Assembly (NCBI GenBank): GCA_037447655.1
Contig: JBBHKE010003517.1
Coordinates: 1-49,905, forward strand
DNA from: Zygnema cylindricum
Taxonomy: Eukaryota; Streptophyta; Zygnematophyceae; Zygnematales; Zygnemataceae
Direction: 5' to 3'
DNA length: 49,905 nucleotides
The notes below the pieces were generated by a model. It did not search any database. It had not been told where the DNA came from and worked only from the letters and a program-made list of their open reading frames with translations. A program made the translations under genes and the position numbers. This document shows, one piece after another, positions 33,730-43,871 of this stretch (the first letter of the stretch is position 1; every line of letters starts with the position of its first letter).

Positions 33730-34777
33730 TGAAACTCTAAGACCTCCATAAGTCCTCAGAGTGGACAGCTTCCAAGAAGCCTCTAAGATAATCCTAACCC
33801 CTTTGTGTTTCAGCAAAAACAACTGCCACACAGGCAGACAAAAACTCTGACCACCTACACCCCTGTGAAGAGAAGACTCCCCTGAGTCGATAGCAAAAAG
33901 AATCTCTGAATTTGCTCCCCTGAGCTGTAAGTTATGGAGGGTCAGAGTTGACCTTTTGTACAGAAGCTCTCTGGGAGAGAGGGTCCTATCTCCTAATTTT
34001 TCTAAGTCCTATCTCTCTCACAGACTCTATCTACTGATGTACAGAACCAATCAGAATACAGTTCCGTACGCAAAAGTACAGCTGCCGGTGTACTTTATGT
34101 ACGAACATTGTACGACATGGCCCAAATGTCGACACATGTCATATCCGGATTCGGTGCCATAATCTCCGGAGATTCCACGATACAATGTAATGTCGCCACG
34201 CGTCATCCGATGTGGCGATGGCCACAAACCGCCGAAATCTTCTTCCGCGATCTCGGCGCTAATTCCGGCCGTCCGATTAGAATCTAATTTAATCATAGCC
34301 GTAATAAATACATGCGCAGTATTCGTTTCACTTACGAAATAAATGCGTCGTATTGATTTCGTGCATGTACCGAATTCCGTACTTATACATTACCGGATCT
34401 ATGTATACCGTAAACAGTTACAGTTAAATGATTTAACTTACGTATTAATGTTTAAGTAAATATCGTACTATATAATCCGTAACACTACTGCTAGACTTAA
34501 CGGCTAAGGCTACCGCCTATTTGTGGTTGTCGACCAGCAGGTACCAAGATCAAATCCTGTGGCCGGCATATACCTTTTAGTAAAAAATCCCTTTACTAGT
34601 ATAAATTTCCCAAAAACCTCAGGATAGCCTAGGTAGCCATGGCTCAAGCTTCCTCTCCAATTTCTCAGTGACTGCGACAAGTTTGAGAGTTGGAGAGAGA
34701 AGTTAGAGGTAGACTGCCTCGGCTTCTTTATTTCTATTCAGACCTAGAAAAATACTTAAAAACCATTAGTTTCTACA
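33730..34777 (-). repeat. 3' LTR of the copia element
   Basis: In element orientation it starts TGTAGAAACTAATGG (34777) and ends GAGTTTCA (33730). It is 1048 bp and matches the LTR at 39130-40175. The plus strand of both LTRs contains a tRNA-like segment with A- and B-box resemblance (about 34490-34560 here). Confidence 0.93.
34490..34566 (+). other. tRNA-like segment inside the LTR
   Basis: On the strand opposite to the element, TAGACTTAACGGCTAAGGC resembles an A box, and GATCAAATCC, about 50 bases on, resembles a B box. The segment ends GGCCGGCA. The 5' acceptor strand does not pair properly with that end, so this is not a functional tRNA gene. It could be a relic of a tRNA-derived SINE or a chance likeness. 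The second LTR has it at about 39890-39965. Confidence 0.3.
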
Positions 34778-34790
34778 CTCCCCTTATTTT
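34778..34790 (-). other. Polypurine tract
   Basis: In element orientation the sequence is AAAATAAGGGGAG, directly before the 3' LTR start TGTAGAAAC and directly after the TAG stop of pol. This is the usual site for plus-strand DNA priming. Confidence 0.85.
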
Positions 34791-35942
34791 CTAGTCAATC
34801 TTTAATTTCAGACCACACTTCTCCCTGCAGAAAATTAGCTTAGGGGAAGGCACAGGTTTGGTCATCATATCTGCTACCATCTCACTATCTGGTCTGTACT
34901 CTAAACTGATTATTTTGTTTTCTACTTTCTCTCTAACAAAGCTGAGTCTGATGTCCATGTGTTTGGCTTTAAAATGATGTTTAGGATTGGCAGAAATAGC
35001 GATTGCTGCCTTATTATCACAAAATATTTTCTGCACACCACTCTTAAGGTGACCAAGCTCACCAAGCAAAGACTTGACCCAGATCAATTCTTTTACCGCA
35101 GAGCAAGAGGCCATATACTCCGCCTCCATGGTGGACTGAGTAATAACCTTTTGCTGTTTACTACTCCAACAGCAAGCCCCATCACCCACATATAATACAT
35201 ATCCAGAAGTGCATCTCCTCATCGCAGCATCACCATAACTGGCATCACTCCAAGTAGTGATGTCAGTATTCTCCCCACCCAAATGCAACCATAGATCCCT
35301 AGTTCCTATCAAATATCTAAGGACTCTCTTAGCTGCCTCCCAATCCTTCTTAGTGGGAGCACTTAGACTTCTACTCATCACTCCTACAGCTGCAGCTAAA
35401 TCTGGCCGGGTACAATTCATTAAATAGATTAGACTTCCCACTACTTGCCTGTAAAGAATAGTCTGCATGAACTTCTGTTCATCAGGAGATAATTCCTCGT
35501 CTAAGACTATGACTCCTTCTTCCTCACTCCCCTCACTTCCCTTCTTCATCTCCATTGGAGTTATACAACTATTAGCTTTATCCATTTGAAATTTTTCAAG
35601 CATGTTCCCTATTGCTTCCTTTTGAGTCAGTCTTATAATTTTTCTTTTTCGGTCTCTCTCTACTTGAATTCCCAAAATATATTTTGCTTCTCCCATATCC
35701 TTCATTTCAAATCTCCCCTTAAGATCGGTTTTCAGTTTATTAATTTTTTCCATTGATTTACTTAAAACAAGCAAATCATCAACATAAATTGCAATAAATA
35801 TCAAACCTTCCTCATCTTCGAAAACATACATTGAGTGATCTGAGCTGATCCGAATATATCCCAGACCGGTAAGAAACTCATCAAGCTTCTTATTCCATTG
35901 TCGAGGCGCCTGTTTCAAACCATAAAGAGATTTAATCAGCCG
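34791..35942 (-). pseudogene. copia pol: reverse transcriptase C-terminal part and RNase H
   Basis: The frame is open from just after an in-frame TGA (35943-35945) to the TAG stop at 34791. It begins with the copia motif SLYGLKQAPRQWN and has the catalytic AIYVDDLLV (YVDD box). It then has the copia RNase H region: WSDASYGDAAMRRCTSGY, STMEAEYMA, and the terminal basic region. Reverse transcriptase copies the RNA genome and RNase H removes it. The domain is intact in itself, but the upstream stop cuts it off from the N-terminal half of the enzyme. Confidence 0.93.
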
Positions 35943-36697
35943 TCATACCTTACTCTCCTCTCCTTCCTCCACAAAACCTTCGGGTTGTCGCATGAAGATC
36001 TCCTCTTCCAATTCTCCATGCAAAAAGGCTGTCTTGATGTCCATCAGGTGCACTTCCATGTTTTCCGCTGCTGCTAAACCGAGAAGTATGCAGACGGAGG
36101 GAAATCTGACCACCGGGGCAAAGGTTTCCTCGTAGTCAATTCCCTCCTTTTGTGTAAATCCCTTTGCCACTAATCTGGCCTTGTAGCGCTCGATTGTGTT
36201 ATCTGGGTTCAGTTTTAACTTGAAAACCCACTTACAACCAATTGGTTTTCGGTTAGGTGGACAATCCACCAACTCCCAAGTATCGGCTACCATAATTGAG
36301 GCCATCTCCTCATTGATGGTTGTCTTCCACCGGTTTCTTTCTGGATAAGTCATTGCCTCTCCATAAGTTTGAGGTTCGTCTTGATGAGATAGTTTAGTTA
36401 CCTTGTTATTAACCTGTTTTTCTTGCAGTCTTTTGCTACTTCTCCTCCCCCCCTCAAAATCTGAGGCCGGAATAGATGGTTCTCGAGGATTCTTTCGAAC
36501 AAACTCGGCTTCTCCCCTATCCCTTGATTCCGAATCAATTTCCACCACGTCTTCCGCTTCGGGTAGAGTTGTCACTGGAGTTTCCACAGCCGAGTCCTTT
36601 TCGGTCTGATTTGTACCTGCAAGAATGTCATCTTCTCTAAAACTTGGATAGTTAGGAAGCTCAAAGTCATCGGAATTTTTTGACTCAAATCTGATTT
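35943..36697 (-). pseudogene. copia pol: linker and reverse transcriptase N-terminal part
   Basis: An acidic linker leads into TYGEAMTYPERNRWKTTIN, then WKxAI-type and GCKWVFKLK motifs, ARLVAKGFTQKEGIDYEETF and HLMDIKTAFLHGELEEEIF, which is the first half of a copia reverse transcriptase. The segment ends at an in-frame TGA (35943-35945) where a residue is expected between KV and RLIKSLYGL. Upstream, the frame differs from that of the integrase segment. A one-base indel lies near 36700-36715. Confidence 0.9.
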
Positions 36698-37378
36698 TTA
36701 CTGACTCGTATATTTGAAGGGATCCACAGACTTTCCTTCATCCATCACTACTATATGCTTTACTAGGATTATATCTTCCCTTTTAAGATCATAAACTCTA
36801 TATCCTTTAACATCCTCATCATATCCTAATAAGTATCCCGGTTTTCCTTTAGGATCTAGCTTCCAATTGGACCGATCAGTATCTAGACTGAATACTTGAT
36901 TGCCGCAAACCTTTAAGTGAGATATGTCTGGTTTCCGGCCTGTCCATCTCTCATAAGGTGTTTGATCTTTTATAGCTGATGTAAGAACTCTATTCTTGAG
37001 GTAATTAACACAGTTCATTGCTTCTGCCCAAAATCTTTTTCCTATCTTTATATGTGACAACATACTTCTAGCACTATCACTTAGTGTTCTATTTAACCTT
37101 TCAGCTACCCCATTCTGTTCCGGAATTTTTGAAACTGTCTTTTGGTGTTGGACCCCATCTTCCCTCAAAAAATCCTCAAACTGGTTAGAAGTATACTCTC
37201 CACCATTGTCACTCCTTACTCTCTTGATTGGAGTTTCATGGAGTTTTTCGCTCCAAGCTTTATATTGTCTAAAACAATCCTGAGCTTCTAACTTGTTTTT
37301 CAAAAAATACACCCGGGAATACCGAGACCAATCATCAGTGATAGTCATCATAAATCTCTTCCCCCCTGGTGAGGGCAC
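36698..37378 (-). pseudogene. copia integrase core and C-terminal part
   Basis: The segment starts after the in-frame TGA at 37379-37381. It has the integrase catalytic core: MTITDDWSRYSRVYFL, then RVRSDNGGEYTS (second Asp), and SKIPEQNGVAERLNRTL with the expected Glu. The GKPGYLLGYDEDVKGYRVYD region is typical of the copia C-terminal domain. It ends at TAA (36698-36700), through a frameshift that separates it from the linker and reverse transcriptase. Confidence 0.92.
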
Positions 37379-38632
37379 TCAAGCCGGTTCCCAAATATCT
37401 GTGTGTACTAGATCTAGAATTTTTTCTCCCTTATAGGTGGTTGTTTTAGGAAAGGGTAATCTGTGTGCTTTACCTTGAGCACATCCACTACAATCAATTA
37501 TATCATCACTTTCACTGAACTGAATCCCTTCCACCACTCCCATCTTTTTCATCTCTCTTAACTTATCTAGATTCACATGCCCAAGCCTCTTATGCCACAT
37601 CATAATATCATGAACACCAGCATAATAAAGTTTCTTCTTTTCATTACTTAAGATCAGCCTAAACATCCCATGGCTACCTTTCTCAGCAATGATATAGACA
37701 TCCTCCTCAAAACTAGCAGTAAAGACTCCTTCCCTAGTGCTAGTGAAAAAACCCTTATCATCTAATACTGATGTAGAGATAAGGTTTTTGTTCATCTCCG
37801 GAATAAACAATACATCGGAGAATGTTAATATGGATGTCTTTCCTTCTACTAACACTTTCAGATCTACCGATCCTACAAGAGTAGTGGTGACTATCCTCCC
37901 ATCCCCGTACTCTATCTCTATGGTGGGAATCTTTCTTATCTTAGTGAACAGGTGCCTATCCTTACACATATGCATGGAGGCACCTGAATCTATAATCCAG
38001 CCTGCTTCACCTTTCAATCCACCGTAAGCACATTTCTGCCTTCGTGGAATTTCAACCTCATTTTTCGCCTCCAACTCCTCATCCAAAAATAGCTCATCGT
38101 CCTCGTCCTCGGATTTCGCCTCAAGTACCTGTATGACAAGGGCCTTTTTCTTTCCTCTCGGGGTACCACCGGTCTGCCCCTCTTTTAACCGAAGCTCGGT
38201 TAGCTTAGTGCACTCTGCCATATAGTGCCCCGGTTTCTTACAAAAATGACATAAACCTTTGGGAGCCCTTGGTTTGAACTCGTCAGCCTGTTTTTTCTGC
38301 TCCCTACCCCCATAGTTTCCGACTGGTTTCCGGGAATCCTTGTTCCTCCAATCGGTCGCTGTTGCCAAGGCTTGGCCACTCTTTCCTCCCCTTCGGATCT
38401 CAATCGTTTTCTCTCGAACGAGAATCATCCCTACCACTGAGTTCCATATCCACCTTGAGTCCGGCAAGTCCTGCACACGGTTGACTATGTTCTCGAACTC
38501 ATCAGGTAACTTCATCAGTAAACAGTTAACCTTTTCTTTATCACTAAAAACTTTTCCCGCACTCTCTAGCTCCATGAAGAGTGTAGCAAGCTCATTGCAA
38601 AAAATCCAACATATTTCCCCCTTTGTATACAT
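37379..38632 (-). pseudogene. copia gag C-terminal part, zinc knuckle, protease and integrase N-terminal part
   Basis: The gag part (KVNCLLMKLPDEFENIVNRV) leads to a CCHC zinc knuckle, CHFCKKPGHYMAEC. The aspartic protease site follows (GWIIDSGASMHMC). The integrase HHCC zinc domain comes next (WHKRLGHVNLDKL and DCSGCAQGKAHRLPF), then the first catalytic Asp in DLVHTDIWEPA. A TGA (37379-37381) follows immediately, and the same frame continues in the next segment, so it is a point nonsense change. The start shown is only where the frame opens. A one-base shift joins it to the gag N-terminus. Confidence 0.93.
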
Positions 38633-39125
38633 ACTCCTTAACTTTCAGATCAGCCAACTGTTGTTGCTGAATCGTACCACTTCGGTACATCTCTATGAGA
38701 GCCATCCAAAGATCGGATGCCCTTTCTACCTGCAAATGAGGACATTCAAGTCCTTGAGTGAGATGGCGTAGGATGAAGTGCTTTGCCGCCATATTGTTGA
38801 AGTCCCAGGTTTCAGTATCATTCTCCTCGTTCCTCGGAATAGGTGACATGAATGTCGAACCAATTGCTATTGGTGTGGTCGCCTCCTTCTCCTTTCCTTT
38901 GTCCACCACCTCTCCTTCTTTTGTTTCCTCCGTTGAAGGTGAATCCCCTTTCCTGGTGAATGCGCTTCCTCCAAACCCTGGAGGAATTCCAAGACTTGAT
39001 GGACGCCCCAAACGTCCACTCACTATCCCCCAAAACCTTTTTTCGCATAGAGCTCCTATCATCATACTTTCCCAGTATATGAAGCTAGTTCCATTAAAGG
39101 TTGGTACCCTAGAGGGTGGGCCCAT
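38592..39125 (-). pseudogene. copia gag N-terminal part
   Basis: Starting at the ATG at 39125, the protein begins MGPPSRVPTFNGTSFIYWES, a typical copia Gag opening (FNGxNFxxWxxxM-like). It continues through WDFNNMAAKHFILRHL, SDLWMALIEMYRSGT and QLADLKVKEYVYKGG. It then runs out of frame at a run of six T (minus strand; A run at 38599-38604), where one extra base shifts it from the rest of gag. The start ATG lies inside the primer-binding site. An in-frame ATG 24 bases upstream (39149) lies in the LTR. Confidence 0.88.
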
Positions 39126-39129
39126 AACC
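39114..39129 (-). other. Primer-binding site for a half-molecule of initiator tRNA-Met
   Basis: Directly after the 5' LTR end (GAGTTTCA) the element reads GGTTATGGGCCCACC. This is complementary to the anticodon stem-loop of eukaryotic initiator tRNA-Met (GGUGGGCCCAUAACC in plants), not to its 3' end. Drosophila copia uses this kind of internal priming by a cut initiator tRNA. The ATG in the site pairs with the CAU anticodon and is also the gag start codon. The match is from memory of the tRNA sequence. Confidence 0.8.
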
Positions 39130-40175
39130 TGAAACTCTGAGACCTCCATAAGTCCTCAGAGTGGACAGCTTCCAAGAAGCCTCTAGGATAATCCTGACCC
39201 CTTTGTGTTTCAGCAAAAACAACTGCCACCCAGGCAGACAAAAACTCTGACCACGTGCACCCCTGTGAAGGCAAGACTCCCCTGAGTCGATAGCAAAAAG
39301 AATCTCTGAATTTGCTCCCTTGAGCAGTAAGTTATGGAGGGTCAAAGTTGACCTTTTGTACAGAAGCTCTCTGAAGAGAGGGTCCTATCTCCTAATTTTT
39401 CTAAGTCCTATCTCTCTCACAGACTCTATCTACTGATGTACGGAACCAATCAGAATACAGTTCCGTACGCAAAAGTACAGCTGCCGGTGTACTTTATGTA
39501 CGAACATTGTACGACATGGCCCAAATGTCGACACATGTCATATCCGGATTCGGTGCCATAATCTCCGGAGATTCCACGATACAATGTAATGTCGCCACGC
39601 GTCATCCGATGTGGCGATGGCCACAAACCGCCGAAATCTTCTTCCGCGATCTCGGCGCTAATTCCGGCCGTCCGATTAGAATCTAATTTAATCGTAGCCG
39701 TAATAAATACATGCGCGGTATTCGTTTCACTTACGAAATAAATGTGCGGCATTGATTCCGTGCATGTACCGAATTCCGTACTTATACATTATCGGATCTA
39801 TGTATACCGTAAACAGTTATAGTTAAATGATTTAACCTACGTATTAATGTTTAAGTAAATATCGTACTATATAATCCGTAACACTACTGTTAGACTTAAC
39901 GGCTAAGGCTACCGACTATTTCTGGTTGTCGGCCGGCAAGTACCAAGATCAAATCCAATGGCCGGCATATACCTTTTAGTAAATAATCCCTTAACTAGTA
40001 TAAATTTCCCGTAAACCTCAAGATAGCCTAGGTAGCCATGGCTCTAGCTTCCTCTCCAATTTCTCAGTGACTGCGACAAGTTTGAGATTTGGAGAGAGAA
40101 GTTAGAGGTAGACTTCCTCGGCTTCTTTATTTCTATTCAGACCTAGAAAATATTTAAAAACCATTAGTTTCTACA
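39130..40175 (-). repeat. 5' LTR of the copia element
   Basis: It is 1046 bp. In element orientation it starts TGTAGAAACTAATGG (40175) and ends GAGTTTCA (39130). It is about 96% identical by eye to the LTR at 33730-34777. Transcription of the element would start here, toward lower coordinates. Confidence 0.93.
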
Positions 40176-40977
40176 CTGAACGGTACAGTAAGCTGTACTG
40201 AAGTTCTTAGAATCTCGAAGTACTACCCAGTTAGGATTTGTGATACGAACGTACGGAGATCGTGAAAGATCTTTGCACCTCTTGCTATATTGCATTTACC
40301 TGTACTGTTTATGTGCATCAGTAGTTAAGCGTGGGAAATTTTATATAAGTCGTTGTACCATAGTTGTTCAAATCGCGCAATTTTTTCATTTTTTCCGATT
40401 TTTACGTATTTTTCGTGACTTTTGCGTAAAATTGCGAAATAACGCGATGTACTTCTTGTCTGGTTAACTGAACAGACATTTTACGAAAACTGCACGGTAT
40501 TTTACGCTAACTATACGATAAATGTAGAGACTTTAAGGAAAAGAAAGGTTGCACTTTGTAGAAATTTCTGTCTGGTAAACTAAACAGAAATTTTACAGAA
40601 TATGCACAAAATTATACCAAAAATGTATGGACTATTACGAAAAGAGACGGAAATTGTACGCAAAATGTACAAACTGCAGTACATGTAAAATTCAATATTT
40701 TTACATGTACGGAATAATACGGATTCACAATCACAAACGATTTTTTCAAATCGACTTCTCCGATTTCTACGTATTATTCCCGCGTTTGAAAATCGTGAAT
40801 AAAATACGATATGAACAACTATGGATTTTACCCTCGATTGAGTGATGAAACCCATAGAAATTATATTTAGGTTAATCTGAGTTTAACCTTGAGAAATGAG
40901 TTTCAAAAACGTTTAAACAACTAAAGTATAGAAAATTGCTTTCCTTTTTTAGGTGTATCAGTGAAAACAGTTCAGTA
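40176..40977. other. Stretch without a recognised gene
   Basis: AT-rich sequence with repeated TTTTACG-type motifs and two loosely similar blocks (CTGTCTGGTAAACTAAACAG and CTTGTCTGGTTAACTGAACA). No gene or terminal structure was recognised. Confidence 0.5.
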
Positions 40978-41050
40978 CACCGCGAATCGTAATTAGAGTA
41001 AAAAAATGAAAAAAAATAGAGTTATCAACCCTAATTTGGGTAAACAATTG

Positions 41051-41056
<6 letters not shown>

Positions 41057-41121
<65 letters not shown>
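41057..41121 (+). repeat. (TA)n microsatellite
   Basis: About 32 TA units without interruption. Confidence 0.98.
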
Positions 41122-41126
<5 letters not shown>

Positions 41127-41364
41127 TATCAATAAATCTAACTTGGGTTTCTTTCCGCAATAATTATCGGTGTTGAATATCTCTACGCCGAAATTACTTC
41201 TGAGTTTAAATCCGACAAAATGCATCGGTTTCAAGTCATTATGACGTTTGCACTTCGCGGTTTGTGAAAACGCAGTTACATGATAACAGCCCGTATTAAA
41301 TCATTTTTTGTACTTTTTAGTTATTAAAGTACGACTTCGCACAGTCAGGCATTGACCGTACGCT

Positions 41365-41470
41365 ACACTATTTAAGTCGACACTATATCAAGGTCAGGTT
41401 CCATCAGTCGTTTCTGTACACTATTTAAGCCGACACTATATCAAGGTCAGGTTCCATCAGTCGTTTCTGT
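41365..41470 (+). repeat. 53-bp tandem duplication
   Basis: Two units (41365-41417 and 41418-41470) begin ACACTATTTAAG(T/C)CGACAC and end TCCATCAGTCGTTTCTGT. They include GGTTCCATCAGTCG, which resembles the terminus of the neighbouring GTTCCATCA element family. Confidence 0.93.
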
Positions 41471-41504
41471 AATCGTACGGCCAACTCTACGGGCCGGGTT
41501 AATT

Positions 41505-42181
41505 GGGTCGATGTTCCATCACGAAGAGTATGTAAACCACGTGCTTTACATTGAGTGGCACCACGTAGGTTTTGACCGGATATTCATAATCTTTTAAAAA
41601 TCTTCACACCGACAAATTTCACATCAAATCTTCACTTGCGTACCATGTACCTGTGTTACTAAGTCATAATATTACATAACTTTTGTATTTTTCCAAATGC
41701 CAGTCTTTTACGCCAGCTCATTTCTTAAGGCTCTTGTTTTCGAACATGACGAAATCCTTTGCCGGAAATAGTGTGACGAAAGAGCATTGCCAGAAATAGC
41801 GGGACGAAGGACAACTTCGAGATTACTTTTTTTATTTTCAGTTGCATTTTGAAAGGTACATACCACAAGCAAATTTTGTGATTTTTCGTTGGTTATCCAT
41901 CGTGAAACGTAGCTTAATTGTCCAGCGTGTCGCGATTTTTTTTTCTGTATTTGCCAACCCACCTCCTAAAGGTAGGTTAACAGTTACTGAGAAAAATGAA
42001 GCGAACGCCTCGCGGATGAACATCTGGTGGTCAGTATTACTTCCTATACCTTCGGAGAGTATTGTGAAGATTCTCTGTAATGTTATTTTTTGTATAAAAA
42101 CAAAATAAGCGGTACGGTTTGGTACGAATAGTCGCGGATTTGTGTAAACTATCTCACTTTTCGGCTGATGGAACGTTACCC
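41505..42181. mobile_element. TIR element with internal hairpin (family of 32438)
   Basis: The left end GGGTCGATGTTCCATCACGAA is matched by the inverted right end GGGTAACGTTCCATCAGCCGAAA. The internal organisation parallels 32438-33171, including CCACGTGCT, TAGTGTGACGAA, a hairpin ACCCACCTCCTAAAGGTAGGTT and TATAAAAACAAAATAAGCGG. No transposase is seen. Confidence 0.6.
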
Positions 42182-42329
42182 TTAGAGTTGTTAACGCTGA
42201 TTCAAAAAGTACCTTAAATAATGTAAAAAATATTTTAGAATTATGTACTCTATTTATGGTGATAGAGTCAAAATTTGGGGCGACGGAATTAGCGTGCATA
42301 ATGCTAATTACGATTCGCGGTGTTGTGTA

Positions 42330-42544
42330 TACCGCGAATCGTTATTAGCGTATTGAGCGCTAATTCGGTTCCCCCAAATTTTTCCCTAATTCTCAAATAG
42401 ATTTATCCATACTATTTTAAAAATACCTTAATTTATAATTAGAGTACATGATTTCTTTGAATATTTTCAAATTCCCAATTAGCGTTAATAACTGGAATTA
42501 TTCTTATACGCTAAAAACTTCTACGCTAATAACGATTCGCGGTG
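42330..42544. mobile_element. Stowaway-like MITE
   Basis: Its ends are TACCGCGAATCGTTATTAGCG and, inverted, CACCGCGAATCGTTATTAGCG. TA flanks both sides (42328-42329 and 42545-42546). It is 215 bp and AT-rich inside. TA flanks with such ends fit Tc1/mariner-derived MITEs. Confidence 0.8.
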
Positions 42545-42689
42545 TACTGGAGGTATTCACACCCGTGGTAAGTAGGGAATGTTGGTATAATGTTTAATTG
42601 TTTTTGTAATGTGTGTTGTTTATATAAATGTATATTTACCAAATACCGGTGGATTTATATAATCATCATAAAACATTATGCATATAGGG
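42545..42689. other. Short AT-rich spacer
   Basis: Nothing recognised. Confidence 0.5.
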
Positions 42690-42963
42690 CTTACTTTGCC
42701 GCCGGCCCCTGCTCTTAAGAAAGCGTACGGAGAATCTTCAATGCAAGCCAAAATCTTCTCAGCTACAGTAGTTAAGGTTGCGTCTCACATACCCTAAAAT
42801 TTTGATCGGCAGCGATGAATTTGTCTTTTCTGCCGTGCCCGCCAATTCTCTTAAACGCTTTGACTCCTTGTACGGCACGTTTGCTTCAAACGGCCGTCAT
42901 GTCAAACAAGTGGAGCCCAAGGCAGACCACGTGTTGACTGAGCAATGGAGAGTCAAAACCTGA
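42690..42963 (+). pseudogene. Unrecognised coding-like segment with a frame change
   Basis: Two adjacent plus-strand frames look like one protein: LTLPPAPALKKAYGESSMQA and KIFSATVVKV (about 42689-42778), then TYPKILIGSDEFVFSAVPAN, SLKRFDSLYGTFASNGRHV and a TGA-terminated tail ending TEQWRVKT (to 42963). Codons are richer in G and C than the surroundings. The switch near GTTAAGGTTGCGTC could be a one-base indel, or an AAG|GTTGCG donor with a missing acceptor. There is no clear start codon. I do not recognise the family. It could be the 3' exon of a gene cut by the MITE cluster. Confidence 0.3.
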
Positions 42964-43654
42964 GTGCGCTCTGCTTCTTCACAACGACTTGTCGCTACGT
43001 GTCACTAGGATAACTGCTGAGTACGAGGTAGATTTCACAATATTCCCCTAATCTGTCGGGTGGATATTTGTTGTGATTGGCCGTTGGTGAAAGTACTCAG
43101 GTGATCAAATCTGTTTTGACTTTCTGGATGATTTTTTGGGGGAGGAAAAGTACGATATCGTTTCCAAATCTTTTTCCGCTGATATATTTGCTTACGTGTA
43201 TCCAATAGAAAGTGTGTTTGTAATTTTTTCCGGGCCAGCTACGCAAAAGACAAATCTCTACGATACGGTTAAAATGATATACATGCGATTTTAGCTTTCC
43301 GTGTATTTTAAAATAATACGTCGATCGAAGTGAAATGAGTTTGTCGTCTGCGGTGGTTTTGAGCATTTTGTCTGTACACCGCGAATCGTTATTAGTGTCA
43401 AAGTCACTAATTTGGGTTCTTAAAATTTTGATTTTTTTTTTCAAATAGGATACATGATTTTAATTTTTCCTTGACGTTAATTAAGGTACCGTACAAAATA
43501 AAGTAAACCCCGAAAGTACAATAAAATATAAATAGTGTGGTGTACGGTCTATGCCAGACCGTACATAACTGTACCTTTTCAAGTGAAAATTTACAAAGAA
43601 TGAATTAAATCAGACGCGCACGCATAGGAACGTGCGCTCAAAAAAACGGGACTA

Positions 43655-43852
43655 CACCGCCAATCGCTATTAGAGTATATAACGCTAATACGGTGCCCCT
43701 AAATTTTGACCCCAAAACCTGAAATAGAATTAATAACGGTATTTAAGAAAGTGGACCATAATCTGCCACGTCTCAGGCACTAAATAAGAATCAATAACGC
43801 TAATTATTTTTTGACGCTATTTAATCCTTGACTCTAATAGCGATTGGCGGTG
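43655..43852. mobile_element. Stowaway-like MITE, GCCAATCG subtype
   Basis: CACCGCCAATCGCTATTAGAG at the left and its inverted match at the right are flanked by TA on both sides (43653-43654 and 43853-43854). It is 198 bp. The interior has GTGGACCATAATCTGCCACG, shared with the next element. Confidence 0.88.
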
Positions 43853-43871
43853 TAGTGTGACATGTAAACTA

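Larger units (their letters stand above)
33730..40175 (-). mobile_element. Ty1/copia LTR retrotransposon, full length but inactivated
   Basis: Two ~1047-bp LTRs flank a minus-strand internal region with gag, protease, integrase, reverse transcriptase and RNase H in the copia order. By hand count the LTRs differ at about 40 positions (near 4%), so the insertion is not recent. The primer-binding site and polypurine tract lie directly inside the LTRs. The coding region has at least two frameshifts and two in-frame stops. With TG...CA ends the flanks (TTTGC and CTGAA) do not match. CTGAA does occur at both outer edges if the left boundary is moved inward, so the target duplication is ambiguous. 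Confidence 0.95.
40978..42322. mobile_element. Large Stowaway-like TIR element enclosing other repeats
   Basis: The left end CACCGCGAATCGTAATTAG (after TA at 40976-40977) is matched by the inverted right end CTAATTACGATTCGCGGTG (ending 42322). The two share the variant GTAATTAG instead of the family's GTTATTAG, which supports pairing them. The base pair after the right end is TT rather than TA. Inside lie a (TA)n tract, a 53-bp tandem duplication and the 41505-42181 element, so the original may have been a ~200-bp MITE enlarged by insertions. Confidence 0.5.

Noticed and set aside
34490-34566. A functional tRNA gene in the LTR
   Set aside because: The A- and B-box-like motifs are present, but the acceptor stem does not pair and the second LTR copy differs in the stems.
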